A stretch of 64,000 nucleotides of DNA from Flavobacterium tibetense (lineage in GTDB: Bacteria; Bacteroidota; Bacteroidia; Flavobacteriales; Flavobacteriaceae): positions 1-64,000 of the forward strand of contig NZ_QLST01000014.1 in assembly GCF_003293845.1 (NCBI RefSeq), read 5' to 3'. This document shows, piece by piece, positions 34,058 through 41,798 of this stretch (positions are counted from its first letter, which is position 1; every line of letters begins with the position of its first letter). A model generated the notes under the pieces. The model made no database searches. It was given only the letters and a program-made list of their open reading frames with translations, and was not told the DNA's origin. A program made the translations under genes and the position numbers.

Positions 34058-35248
34058 ATGATAAATGAAACTGAAATTAAAAGATTAAGAATTCTTGAAG
34101 AATACCATGTTTTAGATACTTTACCCGAAGAAATATTTGATGATATAACTTCTTTGGCTTCAACTATATGCGATATGCCCATTTCATTAATTTCATTAAT
34201 TGATGAAGGCAGACAATTTTTTAAATCGCATCACGGAGTTGAAATCAATGAAACCCCTATTGAGTTGTCAATTTGTAAACACGCTATCGAATCTAATGAT
34301 GAGGTCTTTGAAATTGTTGATTTAAGAGAGGATTTTCGCTTTAAAAACAATCCACTTGTAACCGTAGATCCAAAAATCATATCTTATTTTGGAATTCCTT
34401 TAAAATCAGCCAAAGGCATAGCTTTTGGAACACTATGTGTTATTAGCAAAGAAAAAAAGGTTTTAAATCAGCAACAAAAAGATACGCTTAAAGTACTTTC
34501 AAAACAAGTTATTAATTTATTAGAACTAAGAAAATCAAATTTTCTATTACAAACTTCCCAGAAAAAATTAGAGGAGTACATTCATGAAACAAGAGAATTC
34601 ACTTACATAGCAGCTCATGATTTAAAGGCTCCAGTTAGAGGAATAAATTCATTTTTAAAGCTAATTGAAAATAAGCATACCGATATTTGGGACGATAAAG
34701 ACAGGAAATATCTTAATGTGATTTTTGATAATGTATCAAGAATGGATAATCTGATTTTAGATTTGATGAATTATGCCAATTGCACATCAATCGAAGTAAG
34801 CAATGAAAATATAAATGTTGATACCTTAGTAAAAGATATTTTTGAAAATTTAATTAAAAACTTTAATATTCCAGAAGCAAAACTTACAACTAGTGAACTT
34901 CCAAATATGATGTATTCAAGTAACGCAATAAGTCTTATTTTTAAAAACTTAATTAATAATGCTTTAAAATACCAAACTAGTGAATCAATACCAGAAATTG
35001 AAATCAATTGTATTGAAAATAAAGTTGATTGGATATTTGAAGTGAAAGACAACGGAATTGGTATTGCTGAAGAACATTTTGAAACCATTTTTAAACCATT
35101 TAAAAGATTGCATCTTCAATCAGAGTTTGCTGGTAGTGGATTAGGATTAGCCGCCACTAAAAAGTTAATTCAAAATTTAAATGGTGATATTTGGGTAAAA
35201 TCAAAAGAAGGAGAAGGAACAAATTTTATATTTAGATTACCCAAATAG
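34058..35248 (+). CDS. GAF-domain histidine kinase
   Basis: The 396-residue soluble kinase has an N-terminal GAF domain (residues ~25-155: MPISLISLIDEGRQFFKSHH, SICKHAIES, YFGIPLKSAKGIAFGTLCVI). A short coiled coil leads to the H-box FTYIAAHDLKAPVRGINSFL (His187). The ATPase boxes are NLINNALKYQ, VKDNGIGIAE and GSGLGLAATKK. I chose the ATG at 34058 (MINETEIKRLRILEEYHVLD) because this N-terminus is standard for such GAF kinases; a TTG nine bases upstream is unlikely. It is followed after 2 bases by an atypical receiver gene, a likely partner. Confidence 0.93.
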   Translation: MINETEIKRLRILEEYHVLDTLPEEIFDDITSLASTICDMPISLISLIDEGRQFFKSHHGVEINETPIELSICKHAIESNDEVFEIVDLREDFRFKNNPLVTVDPKIISYFGIPLKSAKGIAFGTLCVISKEKKVLNQQQKDTLKVLSKQVINLLELRKSNFLLQTSQKKLEEYIHETREFTYIAAHDLKAPVRGINSFLKLIENKHTDIWDDKDRKYLNVIFDNVSRMDNLILDLMNYANCTSIEVSNENINVDTLVKDIFENLIKNFNIPEAKLTTSELPNMMYSSNAISLIFKNLINNALKYQTSESIPEIEINCIENKVDWIFEVKDNGIGIAEEHFETIFKPFKRLHLQSEFAGSGLGLAATKKLIQNLNGDIWVKSKEGEGTNFIFRLPK

Positions 35249-35250
35249 CC

Positions 35251-35685
35251 ATGTATACTAAAGAAGTTTTAACAATAACTAATGAAATTGATTTTTTAAA
35301 AATAAAAAAAATTGGAGAGGAAAACACTGTAAATATTAATTTTCACTATGCAAATACAGAAGAAGCTGCTATTACAATTTTAAAACTTTTTATTGAAACA
35401 AAAAACACTAATTTACCAGATTTAATAATTGTTGACATTAATTTCATTAACAAAAAAAACATCGATATTATATGGTTTTTTGAAAAAAATGTAACACTAA
35501 AAATTATTCCGCTGATTATTTTAGGTGAGTTCAATTCTTACTATAAACTAAGTAATTCTTTTAAAAAATATTCCAATTGTTGGTTGCCAAAACCAAATGA
35601 CGAAAAAGAATTTGAAAAAGTTATACAAAGTATTTTCTTTTTTTGGTTTAAAATTGCTAAATTACCTAATAAAAACTACATTTAA
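35251..35685 (+). CDS. Atypical single-domain receiver protein
   Basis: The 144-residue protein looks like a receiver domain: a predicted phospho-acceptor Asp62 in LIIVDINF and a lysine in CWLPKPND. The C-terminal tail FFFWFKIAKLPNKNY resembles the tails of the Rcp1-like receivers in this window (EEFWLKTAKLASQNY). The N-terminal acidic pair is not evident (LTITNEIDFLK), and the loop after the Asp lacks the usual MP/LP proline. It starts 2 bases after the GAF kinase stop, so it is co-translated with its likely kinase. It may have weak or no phosphorylation. Confidence 0.75.
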   Translation: MYTKEVLTITNEIDFLKIKKIGEENTVNINFHYANTEEAAITILKLFIETKNTNLPDLIIVDINFINKKNIDIIWFFEKNVTLKIIPLIILGEFNSYYKLSNSFKKYSNCWLPKPNDEKEFEKVIQSIFFFWFKIAKLPNKNYI

Positions 35686-35726
35686 ATTCATGTAGTAAAT
35701 AAAAATAGATTAAAAAAAACTTTCAA

Positions 35727-36482
35727 ATGAGATCAATAACAGCCGTAATCATTGAAAATGAAATTGATTCAATTCAAAAATTGAAACAATTTTCACATGA
35801 AAATAATCTAATTATTGAAGTAATCTCATTTCCAAATAATATAAAAGAAAGTATTGAAATTATAAAAGAACAGAAACCAGAACTAATTTTCATTAACGCT
35901 ACCGAAGATAATTTTGACAATTACAACCTCTTTCTAGAATTAGATTTTAATTTACCCAAAATGGTTTTTATGTCTAATGACCTAGAATTTGCGTATAAAG
36001 CCATGAAATTAAATGCGGTAGATTTTCTATTAAAACCTTTAAGTGAGAATGATTTTATCATTGCTATTTACAAAGCAATGAAGTTAATTGAAATGGAACA
36101 AATATTTCAAAACCAAAAGGTACAACAAATCAACACCATTAATTCACTTTACCAAAGCAATAACTATGTAGCGGTTGCCTCAATAGATAAAATTGAATTA
36201 CTTAAAACGGATGACATCATCTATTGTAAAGCCGAAGGCAAATACACTGAATTTCATCTTATAAATGGAACAAAAATTCTTTCTAGCAAAAATTTAGGAG
36301 AATATAAAAATATTTTAGAAAGTGGGTCTTTTTTTAGAATTCACCATTCCTATGTTATAAATATCAAACACATTTTAAAAATAACCAAAAAAGATGGTTA
36401 TTATTGTGAATTTATAAATGGAGACAAACTTCCTATAGCCAAAAGAAGACAAGATGAATTTTTAAAATTTATAAAACTCTAA
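35727..36482 (+). CDS. LytTR-family regulator with degenerate receiver
   Basis: The 251-residue DNA-binding regulator has a receiver-like domain (residues ~1-120) and a LytTR domain (~150-250: VASIDKIELLKTDDIIYCKA, GSFFRIHHSYVINIKHILKI). The receiver keeps the lysine (DFLLKPLSEND). The phospho-acceptor position is Asn57 (ELIFINATE), and the N-terminal acidic pair is reduced to IIENE. It is therefore unlikely to work by normal Asp phosphorylation. The LytTR half looks intact, so DNA binding is expected. The next gene, a normal receiver, begins 13 bases later. Confidence 0.88.
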   Translation: MRSITAVIIENEIDSIQKLKQFSHENNLIIEVISFPNNIKESIEIIKEQKPELIFINATEDNFDNYNLFLELDFNLPKMVFMSNDLEFAYKAMKLNAVDFLLKPLSENDFIIAIYKAMKLIEMEQIFQNQKVQQINTINSLYQSNNYVAVASIDKIELLKTDDIIYCKAEGKYTEFHLINGTKILSSKNLGEYKNILESGSFFRIHHSYVINIKHILKITKKDGYYCEFINGDKLPIAKRRQDEFLKFIKL

Positions 36483-36495
36483 TCTACCAAAACAA

Positions 36496-36885
36496 ATGAA
36501 CCCAAAATTTAAAAAAATAATGATTGTTGATGATAACGAATTTGACAGTTACATCACTACAAGACTAATCCAAAACAGCAATTTAGCTTCTGAAGTAATT
36601 GAATTTAATTCAGCTAAATTGGCTTTGGAATTTTTAGCTGAAAACCAAAACAACACTAAAATGCTTCCCGATGTAATTTTACTAGACATCTACATGCCAC
36701 TAATGGATGGATTTGAGTTTATTGAAAAATTCAAACAGCTTTCTCCTGAAGCAAATTCCTATTGTACAATTTGTGTAGTTTCTACAACTGTAAATGATTA
36801 TTACATTCACAAAGCTAAAATTGATGAAAACATTAGATTTACAAGTAAACCAATTACGACAGAGTTCTTGTCCAATTTAAATTAA
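36496..36885 (+). CDS. Single-domain response regulator
   Basis: The 129-residue receiver has the acidic pair (IMIVDDNEFD), Asp64 in VILLDIYMPLMDGF, the switch threonine in CVVSTTVND and the lysine in FTSKPITTE. It is co-oriented with the LytTR gene 13 bases upstream. Its stop codon region overlaps that of the convergent receiver-LuxR gene by 9 bases. Confidence 0.92.
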   Translation: MNPKFKKIMIVDDNEFDSYITTRLIQNSNLASEVIEFNSAKLALEFLAENQNNTKMLPDVILLDIYMPLMDGFEFIEKFKQLSPEANSYCTICVVSTTVNDYYIHKAKIDENIRFTSKPITTEFLSNLN

Positions 36886-37539
36886 GCCCATTTTTTTACA
36901 AGCCTGAATTAGTTCTTTGTCACTGCCTTTTTCAAAAATTAATTGTTTTTTCAATCTTGCTTTTCTTTTTTCTATTGCACTTAATGATAATGAGATTATG
37001 TCAGGTATCTCATTGGTTTTAAAACCTTCAGCTATAAGTTGAACAATTTTAACGTCAAATTCATCCCATTTTAAATTTGCTAGTGCTAATTGTTGCTGAG
37101 CTTCTAAAATAGATTCACTATAATACTGCTCATTATTAATAATTTTCAAACAAATTTCAGAAAAAGAATTAAAATCAATATCGCTCTTAGAAATAAATCC
37201 TTCTGGATCTATGGCCATTCTAATTTCATTCACAATTACAGGTTCAGAATGCATCGATAGCATGATAATTTTACACTTTGGATAAGTTGAACGAATTAAA
37301 ACTGCTAAATCTACTCCAGAATGTAATTTCATAGGTTCATATGGCGGTAAATTTATATCAACAAAAGCCATATCAAACCAATTTTCTTTAGAACTAATTA
37401 ATTTGTAAGCCGATTCACAAGAATTGGCAGTAAAAAAACTAAGATCAAAATCAGATAAACTAGCACTAATTAGATTAATATAAGCATCAACCGTCATAGG
37501 ATGGTCATCAATAATTAGTACGTTACAAATAACTTTCAT
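36877..37539 (-). CDS. Receiver-LuxR (NarL-type) response regulator
   Basis: The 220-residue regulator has an intact receiver (acidic pair in LIIDDHPM, Asp61 in MAFVDINLPPYEP, lysine in GFISKSD) and a LuxR-type helix-turn-helix at ~150-215 (FDVKIVQLIAEGFKTNEIPD, LSLSAIEKRKARLKKQL). NarL-type regulators pair with HisKA_3 kinases. The only such kinase in the window is the TPR kinase encoded at 39.3 kb, which makes it the candidate partner. Its promoter region is shared with the divergent receiver gene, where a perfect inverted repeat lies. Confidence 0.9.
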   Translation of the reverse strand: MKVICNVLIIDDHPMTVDAYINLISASLSDFDLSFFTANSCESAYKLISSKENWFDMAFVDINLPPYEPMKLHSGVDLAVLIRSTYPKCKIIMLSMHSEPVIVNEIRMAIDPEGFISKSDIDFNSFSEICLKIINNEQYYSESILEAQQQLALANLKWDEFDVKIVQLIAEGFKTNEIPDIISLSLSAIEKRKARLKKQLIFEKGSDKELIQACKKMGLI

Positions 37540-37563
37540 CTTTTTTCTATTTTACCTCAAATG

Positions 37564-37578
37564 TACGGTTTTACCGTA
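37564..37578. promoter_or_regulatory. Inverted repeat TACGGTTTTACCGTA, possible operator
   Basis: TACGGT and ACCGTA form a perfect 6-bp inverted repeat around TTT. It lies 24 bases upstream of the receiver-LuxR start and 118 bases upstream of the divergent receiver start. Dyads of this size suit dimeric regulators such as LuxR-type or LytTR proteins. The binding factor is unknown. Confidence 0.35.
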
Positions 37579-37695
37579 AAATTATATAAAAATAACGCTT
37601 TATCTTGCACATATATTATAACCCAGTTAGGTGATAATTTTAATTATTTGGTTTCTAGAGTTAATTCCTAGCTGTTTTATTAACCTAAAAAGGAA

Positions 37696-38139
37696 ATGGC
37701 CATGAAAAAAATTACTATTTTACACGTTGAGGATAATGAAGGTGACGTTCTTTTAGTAAGAGAAGCCTTTGAAAACAGTATCATTGTTAAAGAAATCAAC
37801 AATGTTTATGATGGAGAAAAAGCAATTCAATTTCTCAATAATATAATAATTGAAGGAGGAATTGATTTACCTAATTTAATCATTTTAGATATTAATTTAC
37901 CTAAAATAAACGGACATGAAGTACTTTCTTATATTAAAAACAATGACTATTTAAAGAAAATACCTGTTGTAATGCTTACTACTTCATCTTCAAGAACCGA
38001 TATTGATTTATCTTATTCCAACTTCGCTAATTGCTTTATAACCAAACCCGTTGATGTGGATGATTTCATGGAAGCAATTATGAAAATTGAAGAATTTTGG
38101 TTGAAAACAGCCAAATTGGCAAGTCAAAATTATAGTTAA
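37696..38139 (+). CDS. Single-domain response regulator, Rcp1-like
   Basis: The 147-residue receiver has the acidic pair in ILHVEDNEGD, Asp65 in LIILDINLPKINGHEV, the switch in VVMLTTSSSRTD and the lysine in CFITKPVDV. It has the same C-terminal tail (KIEEFWLKTAKLAS) as the receiver encoded at 16.9 kb, to which it is closely related. The start is this ATG or the one two codons later (MKKITILHVED). It is followed after 31 bases by a second LytTR gene. Confidence 0.92.
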   Translation: MAMKKITILHVEDNEGDVLLVREAFENSIIVKEINNVYDGEKAIQFLNNIIIEGGIDLPNLIILDINLPKINGHEVLSYIKNNDYLKKIPVVMLTTSSSRTDIDLSYSNFANCFITKPVDVDDFMEAIMKIEEFWLKTAKLASQNYS

Positions 38140-38170
38140 AAACATTAAAAGTAAAGTTGTTATCTAAATC

Positions 38171-38869
38171 ATGCAATATTCTTATGTTTTCATTCAAGGA
38201 GAAACTTCTTTGCCAAACTTAAACAATTATTTAAATGTTTACGATGACTTACTTTGCATAGGGAACTATGATAATTACGAAGAAGCATTAAACAAAATAC
38301 TTGAAAGAAAGCCAAATTTGGTGTTTTTTCAAGTATCTAATAAAATCCCCCTAAGTTTTATCAGCGAACTACTAGAATATGTAGATAAACTACCCTATTT
38401 CATTGTACTCAGTGAAAATACAGATTTAGCCTACTCTTGTATAAAAAAAGGAGTTGCAGACTATTTAACAACGCCTTTGTCTGAAATTGAAATCAGAAAA
38501 TCATATTTAAAATTCAAAAAGAAAAATGCTTCACTTGAGAAAAAAATCATTTGTATAAAATCTAATGGAGACTACAACTTTATTGAAGTAAATACTATTG
38601 TCTACTTAAAAGCAGATAATAACACTACCGATTTCTATCTAAAAAATGGTAAAATAATTACAGCATTTAAAACCTTAAAATGTTTTGAAGAAAGTTTGCC
38701 GTTTTATTTCTTCCGTATTCACAACAGTTTCATTGTGAATAGTAATTATGTTAGCAGAATTAACCTTGGAAAATCAAAATGTTATTTATCTAATAATGAA
38801 ATAATTGTTTCATTTTCAAGAACCTACAAAGAAAATATTGAAACTATAATTAGTAAAATCGCTAATTAA
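38171..38869 (+). CDS. LytTR-family regulator with pseudo-receiver
   Basis: The 232-residue regulator has an N-terminal receiver-like domain and a C-terminal LytTR domain (~130-230: IICIKSNGDYNFIEVNTIVY, FYFFRIHNSFIVNSNYVSRI). The phospho-acceptor is replaced by Gln54 (LVFFQVSNK), the conserved lysine by Thr101 (DYLTTPLSE), and the acidic pair is missing (VFIQGETS). It cannot be phosphorylated in the usual way. Its partner receiver may instead be the intact one encoded just upstream. A weak hairpin (TGTGCTT/AAGCACA) follows the gene. Confidence 0.87.
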   Translation: MQYSYVFIQGETSLPNLNNYLNVYDDLLCIGNYDNYEEALNKILERKPNLVFFQVSNKIPLSFISELLEYVDKLPYFIVLSENTDLAYSCIKKGVADYLTTPLSEIEIRKSYLKFKKKNASLEKKIICIKSNGDYNFIEVNTIVYLKADNNTTDFYLKNGKIITAFKTLKCFEESLPFYFFRIHNSFIVNSNYVSRINLGKSKCYLSNNEIIVSFSRTYKENIETIISKIAN

Positions 38870-38920
38870 TACAAAACTTCACTTTGTCATTCACTAGCAA
38901 AAAACAACCAGTTACTAGTA

Positions 38921-38945
38921 TGTGCTTGCTAAGTACTAAAGCACA
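38921..38945 (+). terminator. Possible weak terminator
   Basis: TGTGCTT (38921-38927) pairs with AAGCACA (38939-38945) around an 11-base loop. A T-rich run starts about 15 bases later. The distance to the T-run makes this uncertain. Confidence 0.35.
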
Positions 38946-38978
38946 CCTATTTTAACACCTTTTTTTGTTGAACTGATT

Positions 38979-38986
38979 TAGATTTG
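38979..38986 (+). promoter_or_regulatory. Possible -7 box TAGATTTG
   Basis: TAGATTTG matches TAnnTTTG and lies about 70 bases before the start of the small lipoprotein gene. The nearest TTGs upstream are too close for a standard -33 box. Confidence 0.4.
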
Positions 38987-39055
38987 TAATAGATAACAAA
39001 CAAATAATGAGTTTGTTACACTTAAAAAACAATGTCAAATTTAAATCTTACCAAC

Positions 39056-39220
39056 ATGAAAACTAAATTACTATTTGCAATGCTAGTATTAGCAACTTTC
39101 ACCATCACATCGTGTACTACTGATGATATGGAATCTACAAACATTGAAAACCAAACTCTGGCAAAAGAAGGTGATTCTGAAGAACCTGGAGATCCAGTAA
39201 TTCCGAAAGGAAGAGACTAA
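39056..39220 (+). CDS. Small secreted lipoprotein (54 aa), possible signal peptide precursor
   Basis: From the ATG at 39056 the protein reads as a lipoprotein signal (MKTKLLFAMLVLATFTITSC), then a ~34-residue acidic, unstructured mature part ending in GDPVIPKGRD. An upstream in-frame ATG at 39032 would add eight residues and weaken the signal peptide. A strong hairpin terminator lies 10 bases after the stop and before the TPR kinase gene. A tiny exported peptide next to a TPR kinase invites comparison with peptide signalling, but no sequence feature proves that. It could be an ordinary small lipoprotein. Confidence 0.75.
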   Translation: MKTKLLFAMLVLATFTITSCTTDDMESTNIENQTLAKEGDSEEPGDPVIPKGRD

Positions 39221-39230
39221 AAAACTATTA

Positions 39231-39260
39231 AAAAAAGCTAATTTCTATTAGCTTTTTTTA
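39231..39260 (+). terminator. Terminator/attenuator between lipoprotein and TPR kinase genes
   Basis: AAAAAAGCTAAT (39231-39242) pairs fully with ATTAGCTTTTTT (39247-39258) around TTCT and ends in a T-run. It lies between two co-oriented genes, only 20 bases before the second start, so it probably sets the ratio of the two products. Confidence 0.85.
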
Positions 39261-39278
39261 TATTTTTGAAAGAAAACT

Positions 39279-41291
39279 TTGAAAGCATATATTTTACTTT
39301 TTCTTTCTTCATTTATATTTTTTCTTTCTTGCCAAAAAGACACGAACGATTCCCTTGAAAAAAGTATAAACTTTGAAAAACTAAAAACCTTAGATAGGCA
39401 ATCTAGAATTAGAATTTTAGATTCTTTAAAAAGTAGCATTCAACCAAATCAAAAAGATACAGTTACTCTAAAATTGTTATTTGATTTATCTACTGAATAT
39501 TACTATCTTAACGAAAGTAAAAAATCACTCCAAGTTACTCTACAGGCATTAGATATTGCTACAAAAAATAATGATTCACTAAAAATTGCTAAAGCTTATT
39601 ACTACATAGGTGATAGTTATGAGACCAATCAAAAAGACAGCGCCTACTACTTTTATCTCAAAGCAGAAAAATTATACTTTAGATTGCAAAATTTCGAAAG
39701 AATTGCCCGTATGCAATTTAACAAAGGTTATATTTTGTTTTTTGAAGGAAATTATACCGAATGTGAGGTGGAATTAACAAAAGCCTTGTATAATTTAAAG
39801 GATAGTAAGAATAGTGAATTAAGATATTTTATTTATAATTTAATGGGGGTTTGCCAAGAGAAAATTGATGAATTCGACACTGCACTTAAATATCATAATT
39901 TAGCTTTAAAAGAAATTGAAAGTTTGAAAAAATTCAATTTTTCAAAAGAGAAAGTATCAAAATATAATTTCTCAACAATTACTAACATCTCAAATATTCA
40001 TGAGGCCAAAGGAGAACATTTAAAAGCAATTGAGCAACTAAATTCATTATTAAAAAGTATTTCTATTGAAAACAATCCTGATGCATACTTTAAAGCCATC
40101 AATAATTTAGCTTATTCTAAAATGAAATTGGGCGATTTAAAAAATGTGGAATCCCTTCTTCAATCAAGTTTAGATTTTGCTGAAAAAGAAAATAATAAAA
40201 CTGAAATTTTATACACCAAATTAAACTTAGGAGAATTCTATTTAATCAACAAAGATACTGCTAAAGCGAAAGAATATCTCAATGAGTCATTTACTGCGGC
40301 ATCAACCTTAGAAAGTAATAAAGAGATTTTAAGAGCATTAAAACTTCTAGCAATTGCGGATAAGAAGAATAGTTCTGTTTATAAGGGAAAATATATTGTG
40401 ATTTCAGACGAATTAGCAAAAAAACAACTTACCAATCGCAACAAATACGCACGTATTGAATACGAAACAACACGTATTGAAAATGAGAATAAAATTTTAT
40501 CAGAAAAAAATTTAAGACTAATTACAGGCGGAACTATCTTAAGCTTCATGACTATAATCTTTTTCTTTTACAGACATAATCTCGCTCAAAAAAGAGAATA
40601 CATTTTGGTTAAACTAAAAAAAGAAGCCGAAGAGCAAATGTTTAACTTAGTCAATAAACAACACTTAAAAGTGACTCAAGCTCGAGAAAACGAACAAAAC
40701 AGAATAGCAAAAGAGCTTCACGACAACATCATGAATAAAATTTACGCTATTCGCTTGCAATTAGGAATACTTAACCAAAAAACTGATGATGAAAGTTCCC
40801 AAAAAAGAATGCAAAACATCAATGAGCTTCAAAATCTTGAACTTGAAATAAGACGAATTTCGCATAATCTTAAAGTTGATGAATTGCATAAAAAAGTTGG
40901 TTTTCATGAACTACTTGTGGAACTCATTCAAACAGAAAATCGTATTGGAAAAACAAAATTTGAATTGAAAACGGATACACAAATCAATTGGAATGGAATA
41001 CCAACTTTACTAAAAGTGAATCTCTATAGAATCTTACAAGAAACACTAACCAATGTGGTAAAATATGCACAAGCTCAAAACTGTATTATCACCATCACAA
41101 AAGAAGTAAATGGCATTCAAATTACCATACATGATAACGGAATTGGTTTTAACGTAAATGAAACCAAAAAAGGAATTGGCATGAAAAATATTTTTGAAAG
41201 AGTAAAAGAACTTAATGGGAAAATTGAGCTAAAAAGTGATAAAAAATCAGGAACTCAATATAAAATTTCATTAAAAATTCAATCCAAATAA
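39279..41291 (+). CDS. TPR-containing sensor histidine kinase, lipoprotein-type N-terminus (NarL partner type)
   Basis: The 670-residue kinase begins with a lipoprotein-like signal (ILLFLSSFIFFLSC). TPR-type helices follow (~45-375, e.g. AYYYIGDSYETNQKDSAYYF), then one membrane helix (LITGGTILSFMTIIFFFY, ~405-425). A cytoplasmic HisKA_3 domain has NRIAKELHDNIMNKIYAI, and the ATPase domain has LYRILQETLTNVVKYA, IHDNGIGFN and KGIGMKNIFERV. It starts with TTG: no in-frame ATG or GTG gives a signal peptide, and a TGA closes the frame just upstream. Periplasmic TPRs probably bind a peptide or protein ligand. The receiver-LuxR regulator at 36.9 kb is the likely partner. Confidence 0.9.
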   Translation: MKAYILLFLSSFIFFLSCQKDTNDSLEKSINFEKLKTLDRQSRIRILDSLKSSIQPNQKDTVTLKLLFDLSTEYYYLNESKKSLQVTLQALDIATKNNDSLKIAKAYYYIGDSYETNQKDSAYYFYLKAEKLYFRLQNFERIARMQFNKGYILFFEGNYTECEVELTKALYNLKDSKNSELRYFIYNLMGVCQEKIDEFDTALKYHNLALKEIESLKKFNFSKEKVSKYNFSTITNISNIHEAKGEHLKAIEQLNSLLKSISIENNPDAYFKAINNLAYSKMKLGDLKNVESLLQSSLDFAEKENNKTEILYTKLNLGEFYLINKDTAKAKEYLNESFTAASTLESNKEILRALKLLAIADKKNSSVYKGKYIVISDELAKKQLTNRNKYARIEYETTRIENENKILSEKNLRLITGGTILSFMTIIFFFYRHNLAQKREYILVKLKKEAEEQMFNLVNKQHLKVTQARENEQNRIAKELHDNIMNKIYAIRLQLGILNQKTDDESSQKRMQNINELQNLELEIRRISHNLKVDELHKKVGFHELLVELIQTENRIGKTKFELKTDTQINWNGIPTLLKVNLYRILQETLTNVVKYAQAQNCIITITKEVNGIQITIHDNGIGFNVNETKKGIGMKNIFERVKELNGKIELKSDKKSGTQYKISLKIQSK

Positions 41292-41294
41292 AAA

Positions 41295-41798
41295 CTATTT
41301 CTTCTCCAAAACCACATCAATCGGATTATTGCTTCTAGGCCCAAAACTTCTAGCTTGACGTTCGTTTTCACTAGAACACAAAATATACATATTGAAAGCA
41401 CGTAATTGAACGATTCGCTCTTTGAAAATTCCTTTATTGTCTTCAATTTTAATAAAGAAATCTTCTGCTGGAAATGAAGTAGTTACCGAAAGTAAATACG
41501 TATCTCCAGAATAAGGAAAAAACCATTTTTCAGGTTCGTTAGGCTTATTAATCAAATGATTTCGAGTAAAAAGTAACGCTTGATTTCCGTATTTCCAACT
41601 GTATTTATTATTCTCGTTGATAATGGCTTCTCCATTTTCATTCGTAACAGTAATTTTTAAATCCGGAAGGTTTTCTGATTTTCCTTCTTCATGCACTTTA
41701 ACCACTAAATACGAAGTAAAATCAAATCCACAATGCGGTACTTGTCCGAAAGAGAATAAAGAGAAAAGAAGAAAGAATATCGTGATTTTAGTTTTCAT
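41295..41798 (-). CDS. Secreted hypothetical protein (167 aa)
   Basis: The protein has a clean signal peptide (MKTKITIFFLLFSLFSFGQ) and a ~148-residue mature part with predicted beta structure (SYLVVKVHEEG, DLKITVTNENGEAI). Two cysteines (PHCGFDF and YILCSSE) may form a disulphide in the periplasm. I recognise no family. The start overlaps the end of the upstream gene by 11 bases, so the two are probably translated together. Confidence 0.75.
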   Translation of the reverse strand: MKTKITIFFLLFSLFSFGQVPHCGFDFTSYLVVKVHEEGKSENLPDLKITVTNENGEAIINENNKYSWKYGNQALLFTRNHLINKPNEPEKWFFPYSGDTYLLSVTTSFPAEDFFIKIEDNKGIFKERIVQLRAFNMYILCSSENERQARSFGPRSNNPIDVVLEKK

